From assembly GCF_047345415.1 (NCBI RefSeq), contig NZ_JBLFEP010000002.1, positions 930,001 to 994,000 on the forward strand: a DNA stretch of 64,000 nt, written 5' to 3'. A program made the position numbers and the translations under genes. Source of the DNA: Maribacter_C sp947494565. Lineage in GTDB: Bacteria > Bacteroidota > Bacteroidia > Flavobacteriales > Flavobacteriaceae. Positions 27,531-36,685 of the stretch are shown piece after piece. The number at the start of each line of letters is the position of its first letter. The stretch's first letter is position 1. The notes beneath the pieces were generated by a model. That model was not told the DNA's origin. It was given only the letters and a program-made list of their open reading frames with translations, and ran no database searches.

Positions 27531-28882
27531 TGAGAAAAACAGTACTCCCTATTTTGCTACTTTTCGTAGCATTACAATACAGCACGGCCCAAGAAAAAAT
27601 GTTGTCCAAAGAGGAAGTCGTTCGGCTTGCCTTGGACAATAATTTCGGGATCAAGGTGGCCAAAAACCAAGTAGAGATCGCGAAGAACAACAAGAGTATG
27701 TTGAACTCCGGTTTTCTGCCGACCGTCACAGGTTCCGCAGGAGCAAATTATCAGCGTGATGATTCCACTTTTGATTTTCCCGGACAATTGAATGCGGATG
27801 GAACGCCGAGAGACGAAACAAACCTCTATAAAGCGGAGGCCCAACGTTATAATGCCGGAGTAACCGCGAATTATACGCTTTTTGACGGGTTAGGGCGTTT
27901 GTACAACTACAAAAGACTAAAGGAACAATACCAGCTTAGCGAATTACAGGCACGGGAAACGATCGAGAATACCATGTTGCAACTGTTCAGCGTCTACTTT
28001 GAGGTGGCTCGTTTAACTGAAAATGAAAATGTACTACAGCAAGCACTCGAAATATCTACCCAACGGATCCAAAGGGCGGAGTATGCCTTTGAATACGGTC
28101 AGAACACCAAATTAGACATCTTGAATGCGCAAGTTGACGTCACCAATGACAGTATTAATCTGTTGAACACCAAGCAGCAATTGGCCAACGTCAAGCGTGA
28201 CCTGAATGTGCTTATCAACGAAGATCTGAACCAACCTTTTGCGGTGGATACGTTAATACGGTTTATTCCGAAACTACAGGTGGAGGAGTACATCGCTCAA
28301 ACCGATCTGAACAATGTGGCCCTACTCCAAACGGAACGTAACCTGGCAATCAACAAGTATGACATCAAGGTCAACAAATCGGGGTACCTACCAACGATCG
28401 GCCTAAACGGTTCTTACGGCTGGAATTTAAATCAGAATGCACCAGGGGCTTTCTTCCCCGGGGTGAATGTGAACAATACCAGAAACTTTGGTTTGGGAGC
28501 GACCCTGACCTGGAACCTTTTCGATGGCGGCGGCACCAATGTGCGAGTAAAGAATGCCAAAATAGCCTATGAAAATCAAGAATTGTTGAAAGAACAGATT
28601 ACGCTTGAAGTGAATCGCGATATTGAAAATGCGCAGGCTATCTATGAGAATCGGTTGAATATCTATCAAATTCAGGAACAAAACGTAGTGACGAATCAAA
28701 ATAACTTCGAACGTTCGAAAGAACAGTTTCAATTGGGTAGGATTACCTCAATCGAATTCAGGCAGGCCCAGATCAATCTGTTGAATGCCCAGACCAATAA
28801 GAACTTGGCAAAGTATGATGCAAAACTGGCCGAACTACAGTTGCTGCAACTCACAGGACAGTTGTTGAATGTGGAATTTTAG
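27530..28882 (+). CDS. TolC-family outer-membrane efflux protein
   Basis: A 450-residue outer-membrane channel with signal peptide LLLFVALQYSTAQ and the duplicated TolC (OEP) architecture. Each half has a long coiled helical pair and two barrel strands: GVTANYTLFDGLGRLYNYK in the first and GLGATLTWNLFDGGGTNV in the second. The LNAQVDVTNDSINLLNTKQQ and RQAQINLLNAQTNKNLA helices are typical. It completes the tripartite pump and starts by a one-base overlap with the permease stop (TAATG). No terminator was recognised after it. Confidence 0.93.
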   Translation: MRKTVLPILLLFVALQYSTAQEKMLSKEEVVRLALDNNFGIKVAKNQVEIAKNNKSMLNSGFLPTVTGSAGANYQRDDSTFDFPGQLNADGTPRDETNLYKAEAQRYNAGVTANYTLFDGLGRLYNYKRLKEQYQLSELQARETIENTMLQLFSVYFEVARLTENENVLQQALEISTQRIQRAEYAFEYGQNTKLDILNAQVDVTNDSINLLNTKQQLANVKRDLNVLINEDLNQPFAVDTLIRFIPKLQVEEYIAQTDLNNVALLQTERNLAINKYDIKVNKSGYLPTIGLNGSYGWNLNQNAPGAFFPGVNVNNTRNFGLGATLTWNLFDGGGTNVRVKNAKIAYENQELLKEQITLEVNRDIENAQAIYENRLNIYQIQEQNVVTNQNNFERSKEQFQLGRITSIEFRQAQINLLNAQTNKNLAKYDAKLAELQLLQLTGQLLNVEF

Positions 28883-28922
28883 TAAATTGACTACCTTGTT
28901 TATCTAAAATTTATAGCCTTAT

Positions 28923-29945
28923 ATGGAAAGGATAGGAATTGGCATTATTGGAACGGGATCTATTGTCAATACCTATGTACAGTGTATTAAAGCCCTTGAT
29001 AATGCCGAATTGGTGGCTCTATATTCAAATTCCCCGAATCGGGCAAAAGAAGCCGAAAAACAGTTTGAAACTCCTGTTTTTACTGAATTGGAAGCCTTTT
29101 TGGATCAGCCGGAGATAAGCCTGGTCTGTATCTGTAATCAAAGCGGACTCCATGGTGAGATGACCCTGGCCGCTGCTCGGCATGGTAAACATGTGCTCTG
29201 CGAAAAGCCGCTGGAAGTCACTACCGAAAAAATCGATGTGGTCATCGCCGCCTGTGAGCGAAATGGTGTCATCTTGGGTTGTGTGTTACAAAACCGATGT
29301 TCCGATACGTACCGTGCTGTGGAACGTGTCGTAAAGAATGGGTCATTAGGTAAATTGCTATTGGGCAACGCCCATATCAATTGGTATCGTTCTAAGGAAT
29401 ACTACGCGAACAATCCCTGGCGCGGAACCCTCCAATATGATGGCGGAGCGGCGTTTATGAACCAGGGCATCCATACTGTGGATTTACTGTTGAATTTGAT
29501 GGGGGACGTACAATCCGTTTTTGGTTCGACCAAGACCCGGGTACATGACATTGAGGGGGAAGATGTCGGTGCGGCGGTATTACAGTTCAAAAATGGTGCA
29601 ATAGGTACGCTCACGGCAGGTACGGCTTTGGTTCCGGGCTACCCTGAGCGATTGGAAATTTATGGGGAGATGGGCAGTATTTTGCTGGAAGGAGGAAACA
29701 TAAAGGCATGGAATGTGGAAGGTGTCCCCAAACCCGATGATTTGAATGTTTCCGGCCGGTCAAGTGGTGCGGCGGATCCGGGAAACATCGGTCATTTGAA
29801 CCACCTGATTGTACTTCGGGACATGCTTGCCGCACTTCTGGAAAATCGCGTGCCACTCGTTGGGGGCTTAGAAGCCAGAAAGGCTGTTGAAGTCATTACC
29901 GCTGTATATCGTTCTTCCGCTGAAGAAAGGCCGATAGCCTTATAA
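28923..29945 (+). CDS. Gfo/Idh/MocA-family oxidoreductase
   Basis: A 340-residue NAD(P)-dependent dehydrogenase. The N-terminal Rossmann fold has GIIGTGSIVNTY as its dinucleotide loop. The family's CEKPLEVT motif (Glu-Lys-Pro, with catalytic Lys) lies near residue 95, and the C-terminal alpha/beta domain contains GGAAFMNQGIHTVDLLL, where the His is the usual second catalytic residue. Relatives oxidise sugars, inositols or sugar amines, and some take part in 3-keto-glycoside metabolism. It lies 40 bases after tolC on the same strand but is functionally unrelated, so read-through is possible. The substrate is not assigned. Confidence 0.9.
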   Translation: MERIGIGIIGTGSIVNTYVQCIKALDNAELVALYSNSPNRAKEAEKQFETPVFTELEAFLDQPEISLVCICNQSGLHGEMTLAAARHGKHVLCEKPLEVTTEKIDVVIAACERNGVILGCVLQNRCSDTYRAVERVVKNGSLGKLLLGNAHINWYRSKEYYANNPWRGTLQYDGGAAFMNQGIHTVDLLLNLMGDVQSVFGSTKTRVHDIEGEDVGAAVLQFKNGAIGTLTAGTALVPGYPERLEIYGEMGSILLEGGNIKAWNVEGVPKPDDLNVSGRSSGAADPGNIGHLNHLIVLRDMLAALLENRVPLVGGLEARKAVEVITAVYRSSAEERPIAL

Positions 29946-29973
29946 GTCTTCATAAACCAAAAGAAGTATACCC

Positions 29974-30156
29974 ATGTACGAACACTTTTTTCAATGTCCC
30001 TATTGTTGGGAAGAGATATCCATGCTTATGGATCCTTCGGTGCGCGAACAGACGTATGTTGAAGACTGCGAGGTGTGTTGTAATCCGATGGAGATCAGCC
30101 CTAGATTCGAGTCGAATACCTTAGTCTCCTTTTCTGCGAACAGCATTGAGCAGTAA
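29974..30156 (+). CDS. CPXCG-motif small cysteine-rich protein
   Basis: A 60-residue protein with two Cys pairs, C8-P-Y-C11 and C32-E-V-C35 (followed by C36), the pattern of the CPXCG cysteine-rich family, predicted to bind one zinc ion as a small ribbon. The PYCWEEI start and the CEVCCNPM centre match the family closely. The function of the family is unknown. It starts 28 bases after the oxidoreductase gene and probably shares its transcript. Confidence 0.85.
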   Translation: MYEHFFQCPYCWEEISMLMDPSVREQTYVEDCEVCCNPMEISPRFESNTLVSFSANSIEQ

Positions 30157-30272
30157 ACAGTCCCATTATTTAATTGCAACTTGCTTTAAGGTATTCTTAA
30201 TTAAGTCTCTTTTTTTGGCGGATATTATAAAAAAACCAAGACATTTGCGTTGTATTTTAAATAATTAGCAAA

Positions 30273-31889
30273 ATGCCGAATTCGCATCATCCAAAAAGAA
30301 AAATTTCGTTGAAGCCCTATGGTATTGAACATGAAGATTTTCAATACCAACTGACATCTGCCGAACTTCATGATATTACTTTGAAAAAAAACATGGGCCG
30401 TGAAGCTTCTTCAGGGGCATTGGCTGTGAACACGGGGGAGTTCACGGGCCGATCGCCACAAGATCGATTCATCGTAAAAGATGAGATTACCGAAGACAAA
30501 ATTTGGTGGGGAGATATCAACATTCCATTTGAACCATCGAAGTTCGATGCCTTATACGATAAAGTCATTTCGTACTTGAACGAGCGAGAGCTCTTTGTTC
30601 GCGATTGCTATGCTTGTGCCGATGCCAATTACAGAACCGATATTCGAGTCATCAATGAATATCCGTGGTCGAATATGTTCGTCTATAACATGTTCATTCG
30701 CCCTACTGCGGAAGAATTACGCGTTTTTGAACCGGAATGGCTTGTGGTGAACGCCCCCGGCTTTATGGCGGATGCTGAAGTAGACGGCACGCGCCAGCAC
30801 AATTTTGCTATTTTGAACTTTACCAGAAAAATTGCCCTAATCGGTGGAACCGGATATACTGGGGAAATCAAAAAAGGAATATTCTCGGCCTTGAATTTCA
30901 TACTCCCGGTCGAAAAAAAGACCCTTCCGATGCACTGCTCGGCCAATGTGGGAAAAAAAGGAGACACGGCCATTTTCTTTGGCCTTTCAGGAACAGGAAA
31001 AACGACCTTGTCGGCCGATCCTTATCGCAAACTGATCGGTGACGATGAACACGGTTGGAACAACGAAAACTCGGTCTTCAATTTCGAAGGGGGGTGCTAT
31101 GCCAAAGTCATTAACCTTTCTGCGGAAAACGAACCTGAAATATTCGGGGCGATAAAAAAAGGAGCCATTCTGGAGAACATCATTATGGACGATAACGGAG
31201 CGGTAGATTTTGCCGATACCTCCATAACTCAAAATACACGGGTAAGTTATCCTATTTACCACATTGAAAATGTAAGGCGACCTTCGATAGGTAAAAACCC
31301 AAAGAATATTTTCTTTCTGACGGCCGATGCGTTCGGGGTACTACCTCCCATATCAAAACTAACGCCCAGTCAGGCGGCCTATCACTTTATCTCTGGTTAT
31401 ACGGCCAAGGTGGCGGGAACGGAAGCAGGGGTTAAAGAACCAATTCCGTCTTTTTCAGCCTGCTTTGGGGCACCTTTTATGCCGTTGCACCCTACCAAAT
31501 ATGCAGAAATGCTTAGCAAGAAAATGTTGGAAGCCGGGGTCAACGTTTGGCTCGTGAATACGGGTTGGACCGGTGGACCCTACGGTATCGGAACGCGTAT
31601 GAAACTGAAATATACCCGTGCCATGATCAACGCAGCATTGAACGGGGATTTAGGATTGTATTCCTATGATGCCTATCATATCCATTCGGTTTTTGGGGTA
31701 GCACAGCCAAGGGAGTGCCCTGGAGTGCCAACCACGGTGTTGAGTCCGCGAGCCACATGGAACGATGATGAAAAGTACTATAAGACCGCATTTAAACTGT
31801 CGAACGCTTTTCGGGAGAACTTCAAGAAGTTCGAGTCGTATGCCAGCGAGGAAATCAGAAGAGGAGGGCCACAACGCTACGCCTTTTGA
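30273..31889 (+). CDS. pckA: Phosphoenolpyruvate carboxykinase (ATP)
   Basis: A 538-residue enzyme of normal length. It converts oxaloacetate and ATP to phosphoenolpyruvate, ADP and CO2, the first step of gluconeogenesis. Visible landmarks are the substrate loop TGRSPQDRF near residue 59, the kinase-1a loop GLSGTGKTTLSADP at residues 237-250 that binds ATP, the kinase-2 LIGDDEHGW at 255-262 with the metal-binding Asp, and the adenine/lid region NTGWTGGPYGIG. All catalytic features look intact. It is a soluble cytoplasmic enzyme. A 116-base gap separates it from the CPXCG gene, enough for its own promoter. Confidence 0.98.
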   Translation: MPNSHHPKRKISLKPYGIEHEDFQYQLTSAELHDITLKKNMGREASSGALAVNTGEFTGRSPQDRFIVKDEITEDKIWWGDINIPFEPSKFDALYDKVISYLNERELFVRDCYACADANYRTDIRVINEYPWSNMFVYNMFIRPTAEELRVFEPEWLVVNAPGFMADAEVDGTRQHNFAILNFTRKIALIGGTGYTGEIKKGIFSALNFILPVEKKTLPMHCSANVGKKGDTAIFFGLSGTGKTTLSADPYRKLIGDDEHGWNNENSVFNFEGGCYAKVINLSAENEPEIFGAIKKGAILENIIMDDNGAVDFADTSITQNTRVSYPIYHIENVRRPSIGKNPKNIFFLTADAFGVLPPISKLTPSQAAYHFISGYTAKVAGTEAGVKEPIPSFSACFGAPFMPLHPTKYAEMLSKKMLEAGVNVWLVNTGWTGGPYGIGTRMKLKYTRAMINAALNGDLGLYSYDAYHIHSVFGVAQPRECPGVPTTVLSPRATWNDDEKYYKTAFKLSNAFRENFKKFESYASEEIRRGGPQRYAF

Positions 31890-31927
31890 TAAGACGTAGT
31901 ACTTGAACGCTACCCAACGATGGGGAG

Positions 31928-32812
31928 CTATTTTAAGTGGCGTTTAAAATGAATGACATAGGTGGCATTAAATCCGAAATTCAAGTTGGGATTCTTAAAG
32001 TTGAAATTGTAGCGGGTCTGAGTAATAAAAGCATCTTCCACAATTCTTTGTGCATTGGTGAGATTGAACTGTAGCATAATGTCGCCAAGTTCCCAATTCA
32101 CGCCGATGGCGAAAGGGGCATAATTGTCAAAGGAAGTAATCGGGTTGGCACGATAATAATATTCCGAAACCAATGAAAGATGAGGGGTTAGCTTAAAACG
32201 TGCTCCCAAACCAAGGGCAAAATGATTTTTTTCAGGGCCACCCGCGGAAAGGTTTCCCCGATGAATGAACGTTGGTGCCAATTGTACCGAGAAATCCGAT
32301 GAAATCTTTTTGCCTATTAACAGTTGGCTTGTAAATGACAATCTGTCTGAGAAACTATTCGGCGCCTGCGGAAACGCATTGCTGTTATAACTGGTATTTT
32401 GAAAAAGGGTAATGCTCAAGGGCGAGCCACCTCCTTCTTTTTGTCGAAGCAGCTTGTACTTCAAATAACCATCAAAGAGCCCGTCCCATGTGGTTCCACC
32501 GAGTCCTGTAGAAAGCCGGTCTGAGATCCCATATTCCAGCGCAATACGAGATGTGAGTCTGTCGGCCACAAAGCTTTGAGAACGTTCTGTCGGGGTATTC
32601 CAAAATCGATTGGTTGTGACGATTTCGAGGATGCCTTTTTTTCGGGTTTCTATGGAATGGCCAATGGCAATCCGAGTCATTTTAAAGGTCGCTGCGGTAT
32701 AGGTGTCGGTAGGCTCCAACTCTTTGTCCAGAATATCCAAAAGGTCATCTTGGGCATTCGAAAGATGCCAAGAGCCGAAAATCAGTATCAGGAATAATAG
32801 TTTAATTTTCAT
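31928..32812 (-). CDS. DUF5777-family beta-barrel protein (second copy)
   Basis: A 294-residue exported protein with signal peptide LLFLILIFGSWHLSNA, started at ATG 32812 because the upstream Met would precede the signal peptide. The family pattern is clear: DDLLDILDKE near the mature N-terminus, then T-A-A-T-F-K-x-T-R-I, a long series of amphipathic strands such as YGISDRLSTGLGG, and LKYKLLRQKEGG. These are predicted outer-membrane barrels of unknown function. It is paralogous to the protein at 35427-36278. Its start overlaps the YceI gene upstream by 11 bases, and it is the last gene of the cluster. Confidence 0.83.
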   Translation of the reverse strand: MKIKLLFLILIFGSWHLSNAQDDLLDILDKELEPTDTYTAATFKMTRIAIGHSIETRKKGILEIVTTNRFWNTPTERSQSFVADRLTSRIALEYGISDRLSTGLGGTTWDGLFDGYLKYKLLRQKEGGGSPLSITLFQNTSYNSNAFPQAPNSFSDRLSFTSQLLIGKKISSDFSVQLAPTFIHRGNLSAGGPEKNHFALGLGARFKLTPHLSLVSEYYYRANPITSFDNYAPFAIGVNWELGDIMLQFNLTNAQRIVEDAFITQTRYNFNFKNPNLNFGFNATYVIHFKRHLK

Positions 32813-33344
32813 AGGGCTCAAATTCAAATCTAAAATCTACAGAAATCATCTTCGCGATATTGCCCGCCAATAAAGGGGGTATTTTTATTTCATAATCTTT
32901 CACATAGGCCTCGAAGGTACCTGTTAGCACGTAACGACCATCGGTTCTTTCGATTTTGGTCTTAATTTCCAGTTCCTTTGAAACCCCGTGCATGGTAAAG
33001 ACCCCCTTGACCATTTTGGTCTGCTCTCCCGCAAGTGTCGGGTCAAAATCGATTATTTCCCCTTCGAAACTTGCTTTTGGATAAATATCCGACTCGACAT
33101 AGCTTTCATTAAAATGTTCACGCATCAGCGCTTTTTCAAAAACAAAGGCATTCATTAACATGCTGACCGCTATTTTGGAATTATCCAAATCGATAATGCT
33201 CAAGACTTGATTGTTTTTCGCCTTGATATTCTCAACAGAGGTATATGAGAAAAAGGAAACCTGTCCTTGTCTTGCAATGATTTTGTTTTCATTTTCTTGA
33301 GAATTCAAGAAGAAAAACAGCGCAATAAAAACTGTTCTAATCAT
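32802..33344 (-). CDS. YceI-family periplasmic protein (second copy)
   Basis: A 180-residue lipocalin-like protein with a short signal segment (TVFIALFFFLNSQ). YceI proteins form a beta-barrel that binds isoprenoid or quinone-like lipids in the periplasm. The typical pattern is seen: QGQVSFFSYTSVENIKAKN, the MREHFNESYVESDIYPKASF segment, VKGVFTMHGVSKE and the final FEAYVKDYEIKIPPLL. The ATG overlaps the preceding OB-fold gene's stop by four bases (ATGA). It is paralogous to the YceI at 36682-37233; both keep the H-F-N-E-x-Y block. The ligand is unknown. Confidence 0.9.
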   Translation of the reverse strand: MIRTVFIALFFFLNSQENENKIIARQGQVSFFSYTSVENIKAKNNQVLSIIDLDNSKIAVSMLMNAFVFEKALMREHFNESYVESDIYPKASFEGEIIDFDPTLAGEQTKMVKGVFTMHGVSKELEIKTKIERTDGRYVLTGTFEAYVKDYEIKIPPLLAGNIAKMISVDFRFEFEPYEN

Positions 33345-33775
33345 GGTCTTTTTTGGTTGGCGGTAAGTACACAGTTTAGAAAAACAGCATCCTGAAGAAA
33401 TCCTTTGAACACTCCTTTCAGCACAACGGTGTCGCCCTGCTTTAAAAATCCGGTTTTTTTAGCTTGGTCGGTTTGCATGTCGCAAATGACTAAGGCGAGG
33501 TCTTCTTGGCCTCCCCCCAATAATATGGTATGACGTTGATTGACATAATTGATTTCCTTAATGACCCCTTCAACAGCTATGACCTGATCCACCAATGTGG
33601 CAAGGTACTGCCCTTTATCCGTAGTTACATACGAAATTAGGTTTTCAGCAGTCATTGCCGCCGTTGCGCTTGTCTTTTGCGTATTGAACACATCTTCTTT
33701 ATGCAACGAAATGTAGATACCGCCCAAAACTAAAATGGACAACAGACCTAAGCGAAACCCATACTTTCTGATCAT
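33341..33775 (-). CDS. OB-fold (tRNA_anti-like) exported protein (second copy)
   Basis: A 144-residue protein with an N-terminal membrane anchor or signal (LGLLSILVLGGIYISLH) and a single OB-fold-like domain: VIAVEGVIKEINYVNQRHTILL, then a GDTVVLKGVFKGFLQDAVFLNC segment, the tRNA_anti-like pattern. Exported OB-folds of this kind are not nucleic-acid enzymes and their role is unknown. It is paralogous to 36290-36685 and coupled to the YceI gene by a four-base overlap. Confidence 0.8.
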   Translation of the reverse strand: MIRKYGFRLGLLSILVLGGIYISLHKEDVFNTQKTSATAAMTAENLISYVTTDKGQYLATLVDQVIAVEGVIKEINYVNQRHTILLGGGQEDLALVICDMQTDQAKKTGFLKQGDTVVLKGVFKGFLQDAVFLNCVLTANQKRP

Positions 33776-33890
33776 TTGGTATGATAAGGTTTTAAAGGTA
33801 CTAATTACACGTCAATTTTTTAAATGATGAAACAACCCCGTACACTTCTCCTAAGTTATACGGGATTGATTGAAGTTGACCCGGTATAGG

Positions 33891-35114
33891 TCAGTCTGTA
33901 ATGTTGATGGTTCCGGTCATGGAAAAATGAAACTCGCAAATATAGAATAAGGTATCCGGAGCATCATTCGGTACCGTGAAGATGATACTGCCCGATGACG
34001 CACCATTGTCCGTTACCCCTTCGTCAAAAGTATTATCGGTTCCAGTGGTCTGGGCCGATTTGATGAAGAAGGGATGCCCCGGCGTATTTACTTGAAACTC
34101 GTAGGTTTCTCCTCGTTTGAAGGTGAAATCGGGATTACTTGCATCGGTCAATCCCTCACCATTGAAAACATAAGCGCTCGCCCCTTGATTGGTGACCGTA
34201 TATAACGTGGCACTTGCTTCAGCTTCCGGTGCATTTTCCGTATCGGGGTTTACCGTAGGCCAAATGCCCGCAGCAGGGAACCCTACCCCGAAGTTGTCTC
34301 CTCGTGCGGCATCTTGACCAAAATAGTATAGTGGCCAGCCTTTATAGGAAATCTGTGACTCTCCAAAAACCGTTAGAGCTCCAAAATCACTAAGCTCCAA
34401 AATGCTTGGGACATTGCTAATGCTGATATCGACTATAGGCCAAACCCCGTTGTTCGAAAAGTCGTCAGCGGTAAAATTATTGACATTCTTTGTGTCGTTG
34501 ATAAAGCTGTAAAGCGTGTTTCCACTAGCATCCGTAATATAGGTGGTCTCCTCATCACCAGGTTCAAAAGCGCTATTGAGGTTGGTCTCATCGCCAGAGG
34601 AATCCCGGCCGACCAATTGGGCCTTTGCGACCATTACCGAATAATCGGGTTTTGCCACGAACCAGACGCCCCCGCTACCATCACCGGTAATCTGACCGGC
34701 CGCGGAATCACTGGCGAACAGATAGAGAGGCCAGCCCTTATATGTCGTCTGACTGCTTCCATCAGCTCTTGTAATTGAAGCGAAATCCGAAGCTTCCAGA
34801 CCGTCGTCTAGGGTGAGCTCTTCCGAATGAAATGCGGGCCATGCCGCTAGACATCCGTTTTCACATGTGGAATCCCCTTTACTGTCCTTTGCAAAGAAAT
34901 ATAAGGTGAACCCTTCTGAATCGGTCATGACGTTGCCAAAAGTAGCATCGTTTACAAGTCGAACGGAGTTAGCGACTTCGGGGTCCGGTTCAGGTTCCGG
35001 ATCGGGATCTGGGTTGTCAATGATGTCCGGTTCAGGGACGGTGGTCACTGGATCATCCGAGCTACAGCCCATCATAAAAATGGCACTTACAAATACGACT
35101 AGAATTTTTTTCAT
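33891..35114 (-). CDS. Lipoprotein with secreted-repeat domains and C-terminal cupredoxin
   Basis: A 407-residue lipoprotein (lipobox FMMGC, Cys17) with an acidic Pro/Asp/Glu linker. It then has four copies of the COG4315 'secreted repeat' pattern (GFTLYFFAKDSKGDSTCENGC, TTYKGWPLYLFASDSAAG, GNTLYSFINDTKNVNNF, ISYKGWPLYYFGQDAARG). The last 110 residues look like a plastocyanin-type cupredoxin: a PGHPFFIK strand and a FYICEFHFSMTG strand, providing His plus Cys-x2-His-x2-Met, a complete type 1 copper site. It is probably an outer-membrane-attached redox protein. It lies centrally in the YceI/DUF5777 cluster, 46 bases after the CxxC protein. The fusion is unusual. Confidence 0.85.
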   Translation of the reverse strand: MKKILVVFVSAIFMMGCSSDDPVTTVPEPDIIDNPDPDPEPEPDPEVANSVRLVNDATFGNVMTDSEGFTLYFFAKDSKGDSTCENGCLAAWPAFHSEELTLDDGLEASDFASITRADGSSQTTYKGWPLYLFASDSAAGQITGDGSGGVWFVAKPDYSVMVAKAQLVGRDSSGDETNLNSAFEPGDEETTYITDASGNTLYSFINDTKNVNNFTADDFSNNGVWPIVDISISNVPSILELSDFGALTVFGESQISYKGWPLYYFGQDAARGDNFGVGFPAAGIWPTVNPDTENAPEAEASATLYTVTNQGASAYVFNGEGLTDASNPDFTFKRGETYEFQVNTPGHPFFIKSAQTTGTDNTFDEGVTDNGASSGSIIFTVPNDAPDTLFYICEFHFSMTGTINITD

Positions 35115-35160
35115 TTTGTTTGTTTTTAAGGATAATTAAATTATTTATTTGGGGAGTGCC

Positions 35161-35415
35161 TCAACAGGCACAGGTAATGCTAAGGGGTGTTTGCCTGATT
35201 TTCTCGCCCTGAGGAGGAAAACCTAGGGCGGTCAATGTATTGAGCGCATCCGACACCTCATTTGCCCTTTTAAAATTAAAAATGACCAGGGCGTCCGTGG
35301 GATAGAGTCTAACATTTGTAATATTCGCGATCTTCAAAAGTTCTTGACCGATCTTAGTTGAGCATCCGTCACAAAAGGAGCGTTGTACCGGAATTTTTGC
35401 AAATCCTGTTTTCAT
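35161..35415 (-). CDS. HMA-like small CxxC protein
   Basis: An 84-residue protein with a ferredoxin-like, heavy-metal-associated-type pattern: a C15-D-G-C18 pair after the first strand, helix TKIGQELLKIANI, a strand with ALVIFNF, a second helix and LGFPPQ. This resembles copper-chaperone HMA domains (usual GMxCxxC), although the Gly-Met before the first Cys is absent. The C-terminus has a further Cys-Ala-Cys. There is no obvious signal peptide, so it would be cytoplasmic. It lies between the first DUF5777 gene and the cupredoxin lipoprotein gene, which suggests copper delivery. That link is inference. Confidence 0.65.
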   Translation of the reverse strand: MKTGFAKIPVQRSFCDGCSTKIGQELLKIANITNVRLYPTDALVIFNFKRANEVSDALNTLTALGFPPQGEKIRQTPLSITCAC

Positions 35416-35426
35416 GGCTGTTCGAT

Positions 35427-36278
35427 TTAAAATACTCTTGAAAGGTTGAATCCAAAGAAAAAATCACCGCTGCCCCAATCGCCGGTGGCCTGCCCCAAGA
35501 ATCCGTTGGTATTCATGGGTTGGGCATTGGTAAAATGCAATTGGAACACATGCCCCCCGGTTTCAATGTCGATGCCAATAGACAACGGATTCACGAAAGG
35601 GGAGTTTTCAGCTCTGTTCAGGTGATATCCGTAGTCAAAATTGATCGAAAAGCGTTTGGTCAGTTTGTGACGCCCTCCTATGCCGATGACAAATTGAGAG
35701 TTTTCCTGTTCATCGACCTGTACCAGGTTGTCGTGAAAAAAGGTAGGCATGAGCTGTAAGGAGAAGTTCTTGTTAACTTTTCTGGAAATCAAGAGTTGGG
35801 AAGTGTATCCCAAGCGGTTGGTAAAATCCAGTCCGGGTAGAAGATCTTTATCGAGAGCGGTATTGATCAGTATATTGTTAGAACTGACCACCGTAAAGGG
35901 AAAGCCATTGTTTCTTTGTCTAAGGAGTCGCAATTTCAATGAGGACTCATAGATTTTTAGAAAGGAACTTCGGGAAATACCGAAATTTATACCATCTGAG
36001 ATGCCGTAGAGAAAATTGAGCCGGGTGACTGCTTGATCTAGTCCGAAAAAATCGTCAAACCCTGTTTTTACCGACCCAAAACGGTGAGAAACCACGAAAT
36101 ACAATTCCTTCTTGGAGACCATTTTAGTCGACTCGAAATTGACGATTTTAAGGCCTTTGAAGGCAGCGCTGTTGTATTCTTTCGAATTGTCCGTGTTGTC
36201 GATTTCAGATAAGAGATCCTCTTCTTGAGAAAGAATGATCAACGGAAATAAGAGTAATAGGATATAGATAAATTTCAT
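35427..36278 (-). CDS. DUF5777-family beta-barrel protein (first copy)
   Basis: A 283-residue exported protein with signal peptide IYILLLLFPLIILSQE. It has the same family pattern as 31928-32812: an acidic mature N-terminus, N-S-A-A-F-K-G-L-K-I, a YFVVSHRFGSVKTGFDDFFG segment, then GLDQAVTRLNFLYGISDG and LKLRLLRQRNNGFP. It is predicted to be an outer-membrane barrel. It is spaced 11 bases from both neighbours, so it is in the same operon. Its function is unknown. Confidence 0.85.
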   Translation of the reverse strand: MKFIYILLLLFPLIILSQEEDLLSEIDNTDNSKEYNSAAFKGLKIVNFESTKMVSKKELYFVVSHRFGSVKTGFDDFFGLDQAVTRLNFLYGISDGINFGISRSSFLKIYESSLKLRLLRQRNNGFPFTVVSSNNILINTALDKDLLPGLDFTNRLGYTSQLLISRKVNKNFSLQLMPTFFHDNLVQVDEQENSQFVIGIGGRHKLTKRFSINFDYGYHLNRAENSPFVNPLSIGIDIETGGHVFQLHFTNAQPMNTNGFLGQATGDWGSGDFFFGFNLSRVF

Positions 36279-36289
36279 GTGGTGTTGTT

Positions 36290-36685
36290 TTATTCGGTTA
36301 GTATGGTTGCTTGATCGATCTTGACGACCTCGAGTAGGTCATCGTACCCTACACATCTTCCCTTTAGGCTAATTGATTGGCCATTTTGGACTGAGGTTTC
36401 AGCGGCTGGTAGAAGATTTACTTGAACCATGCCATCGAGTACGATGCTATTTTCGTCAGTACTGGTGACATTTCCTGAGACCAGAATTACTTGATCGGCG
36501 TAACTCGTAATATCCGAATCTTGTTGTGTGAACGCATAAAGTAGTTCTGGTGCCTGAAATTCGGCGGTCACTTCTTCTTGGGCAATATTTCGGTGCTTCG
36601 AATGAAACGTATAGAAGTATACCCAACTAAGAAAACCGACCAATAGGAGTAGGGCTATGCTGATGATCTTTGTATTCCGGCTCAT
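36290..36685 (-). CDS. OB-fold (tRNA_anti-like) exported protein (first copy)
   Basis: A 131-residue protein with an N-terminal anchor (IISIALLLLVGFLSWVYFY) and one OB-fold: DQVILVSGNVTSTDENSIVLDG, then NGQSISLKGRCVGYDDLLEVVKI. It is paralogous to 33341-33775, which has the same size class and the same position between YceI and DUF5777. The ATG overlaps the stop of the YceI gene (ATGA). Confidence 0.8.
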   Translation of the reverse strand: MSRNTKIISIALLLLVGFLSWVYFYTFHSKHRNIAQEEVTAEFQAPELLYAFTQQDSDITSYADQVILVSGNVTSTDENSIVLDGMVQVNLLPAAETSVQNGQSISLKGRCVGYDDLLEVVKIDQATILTE

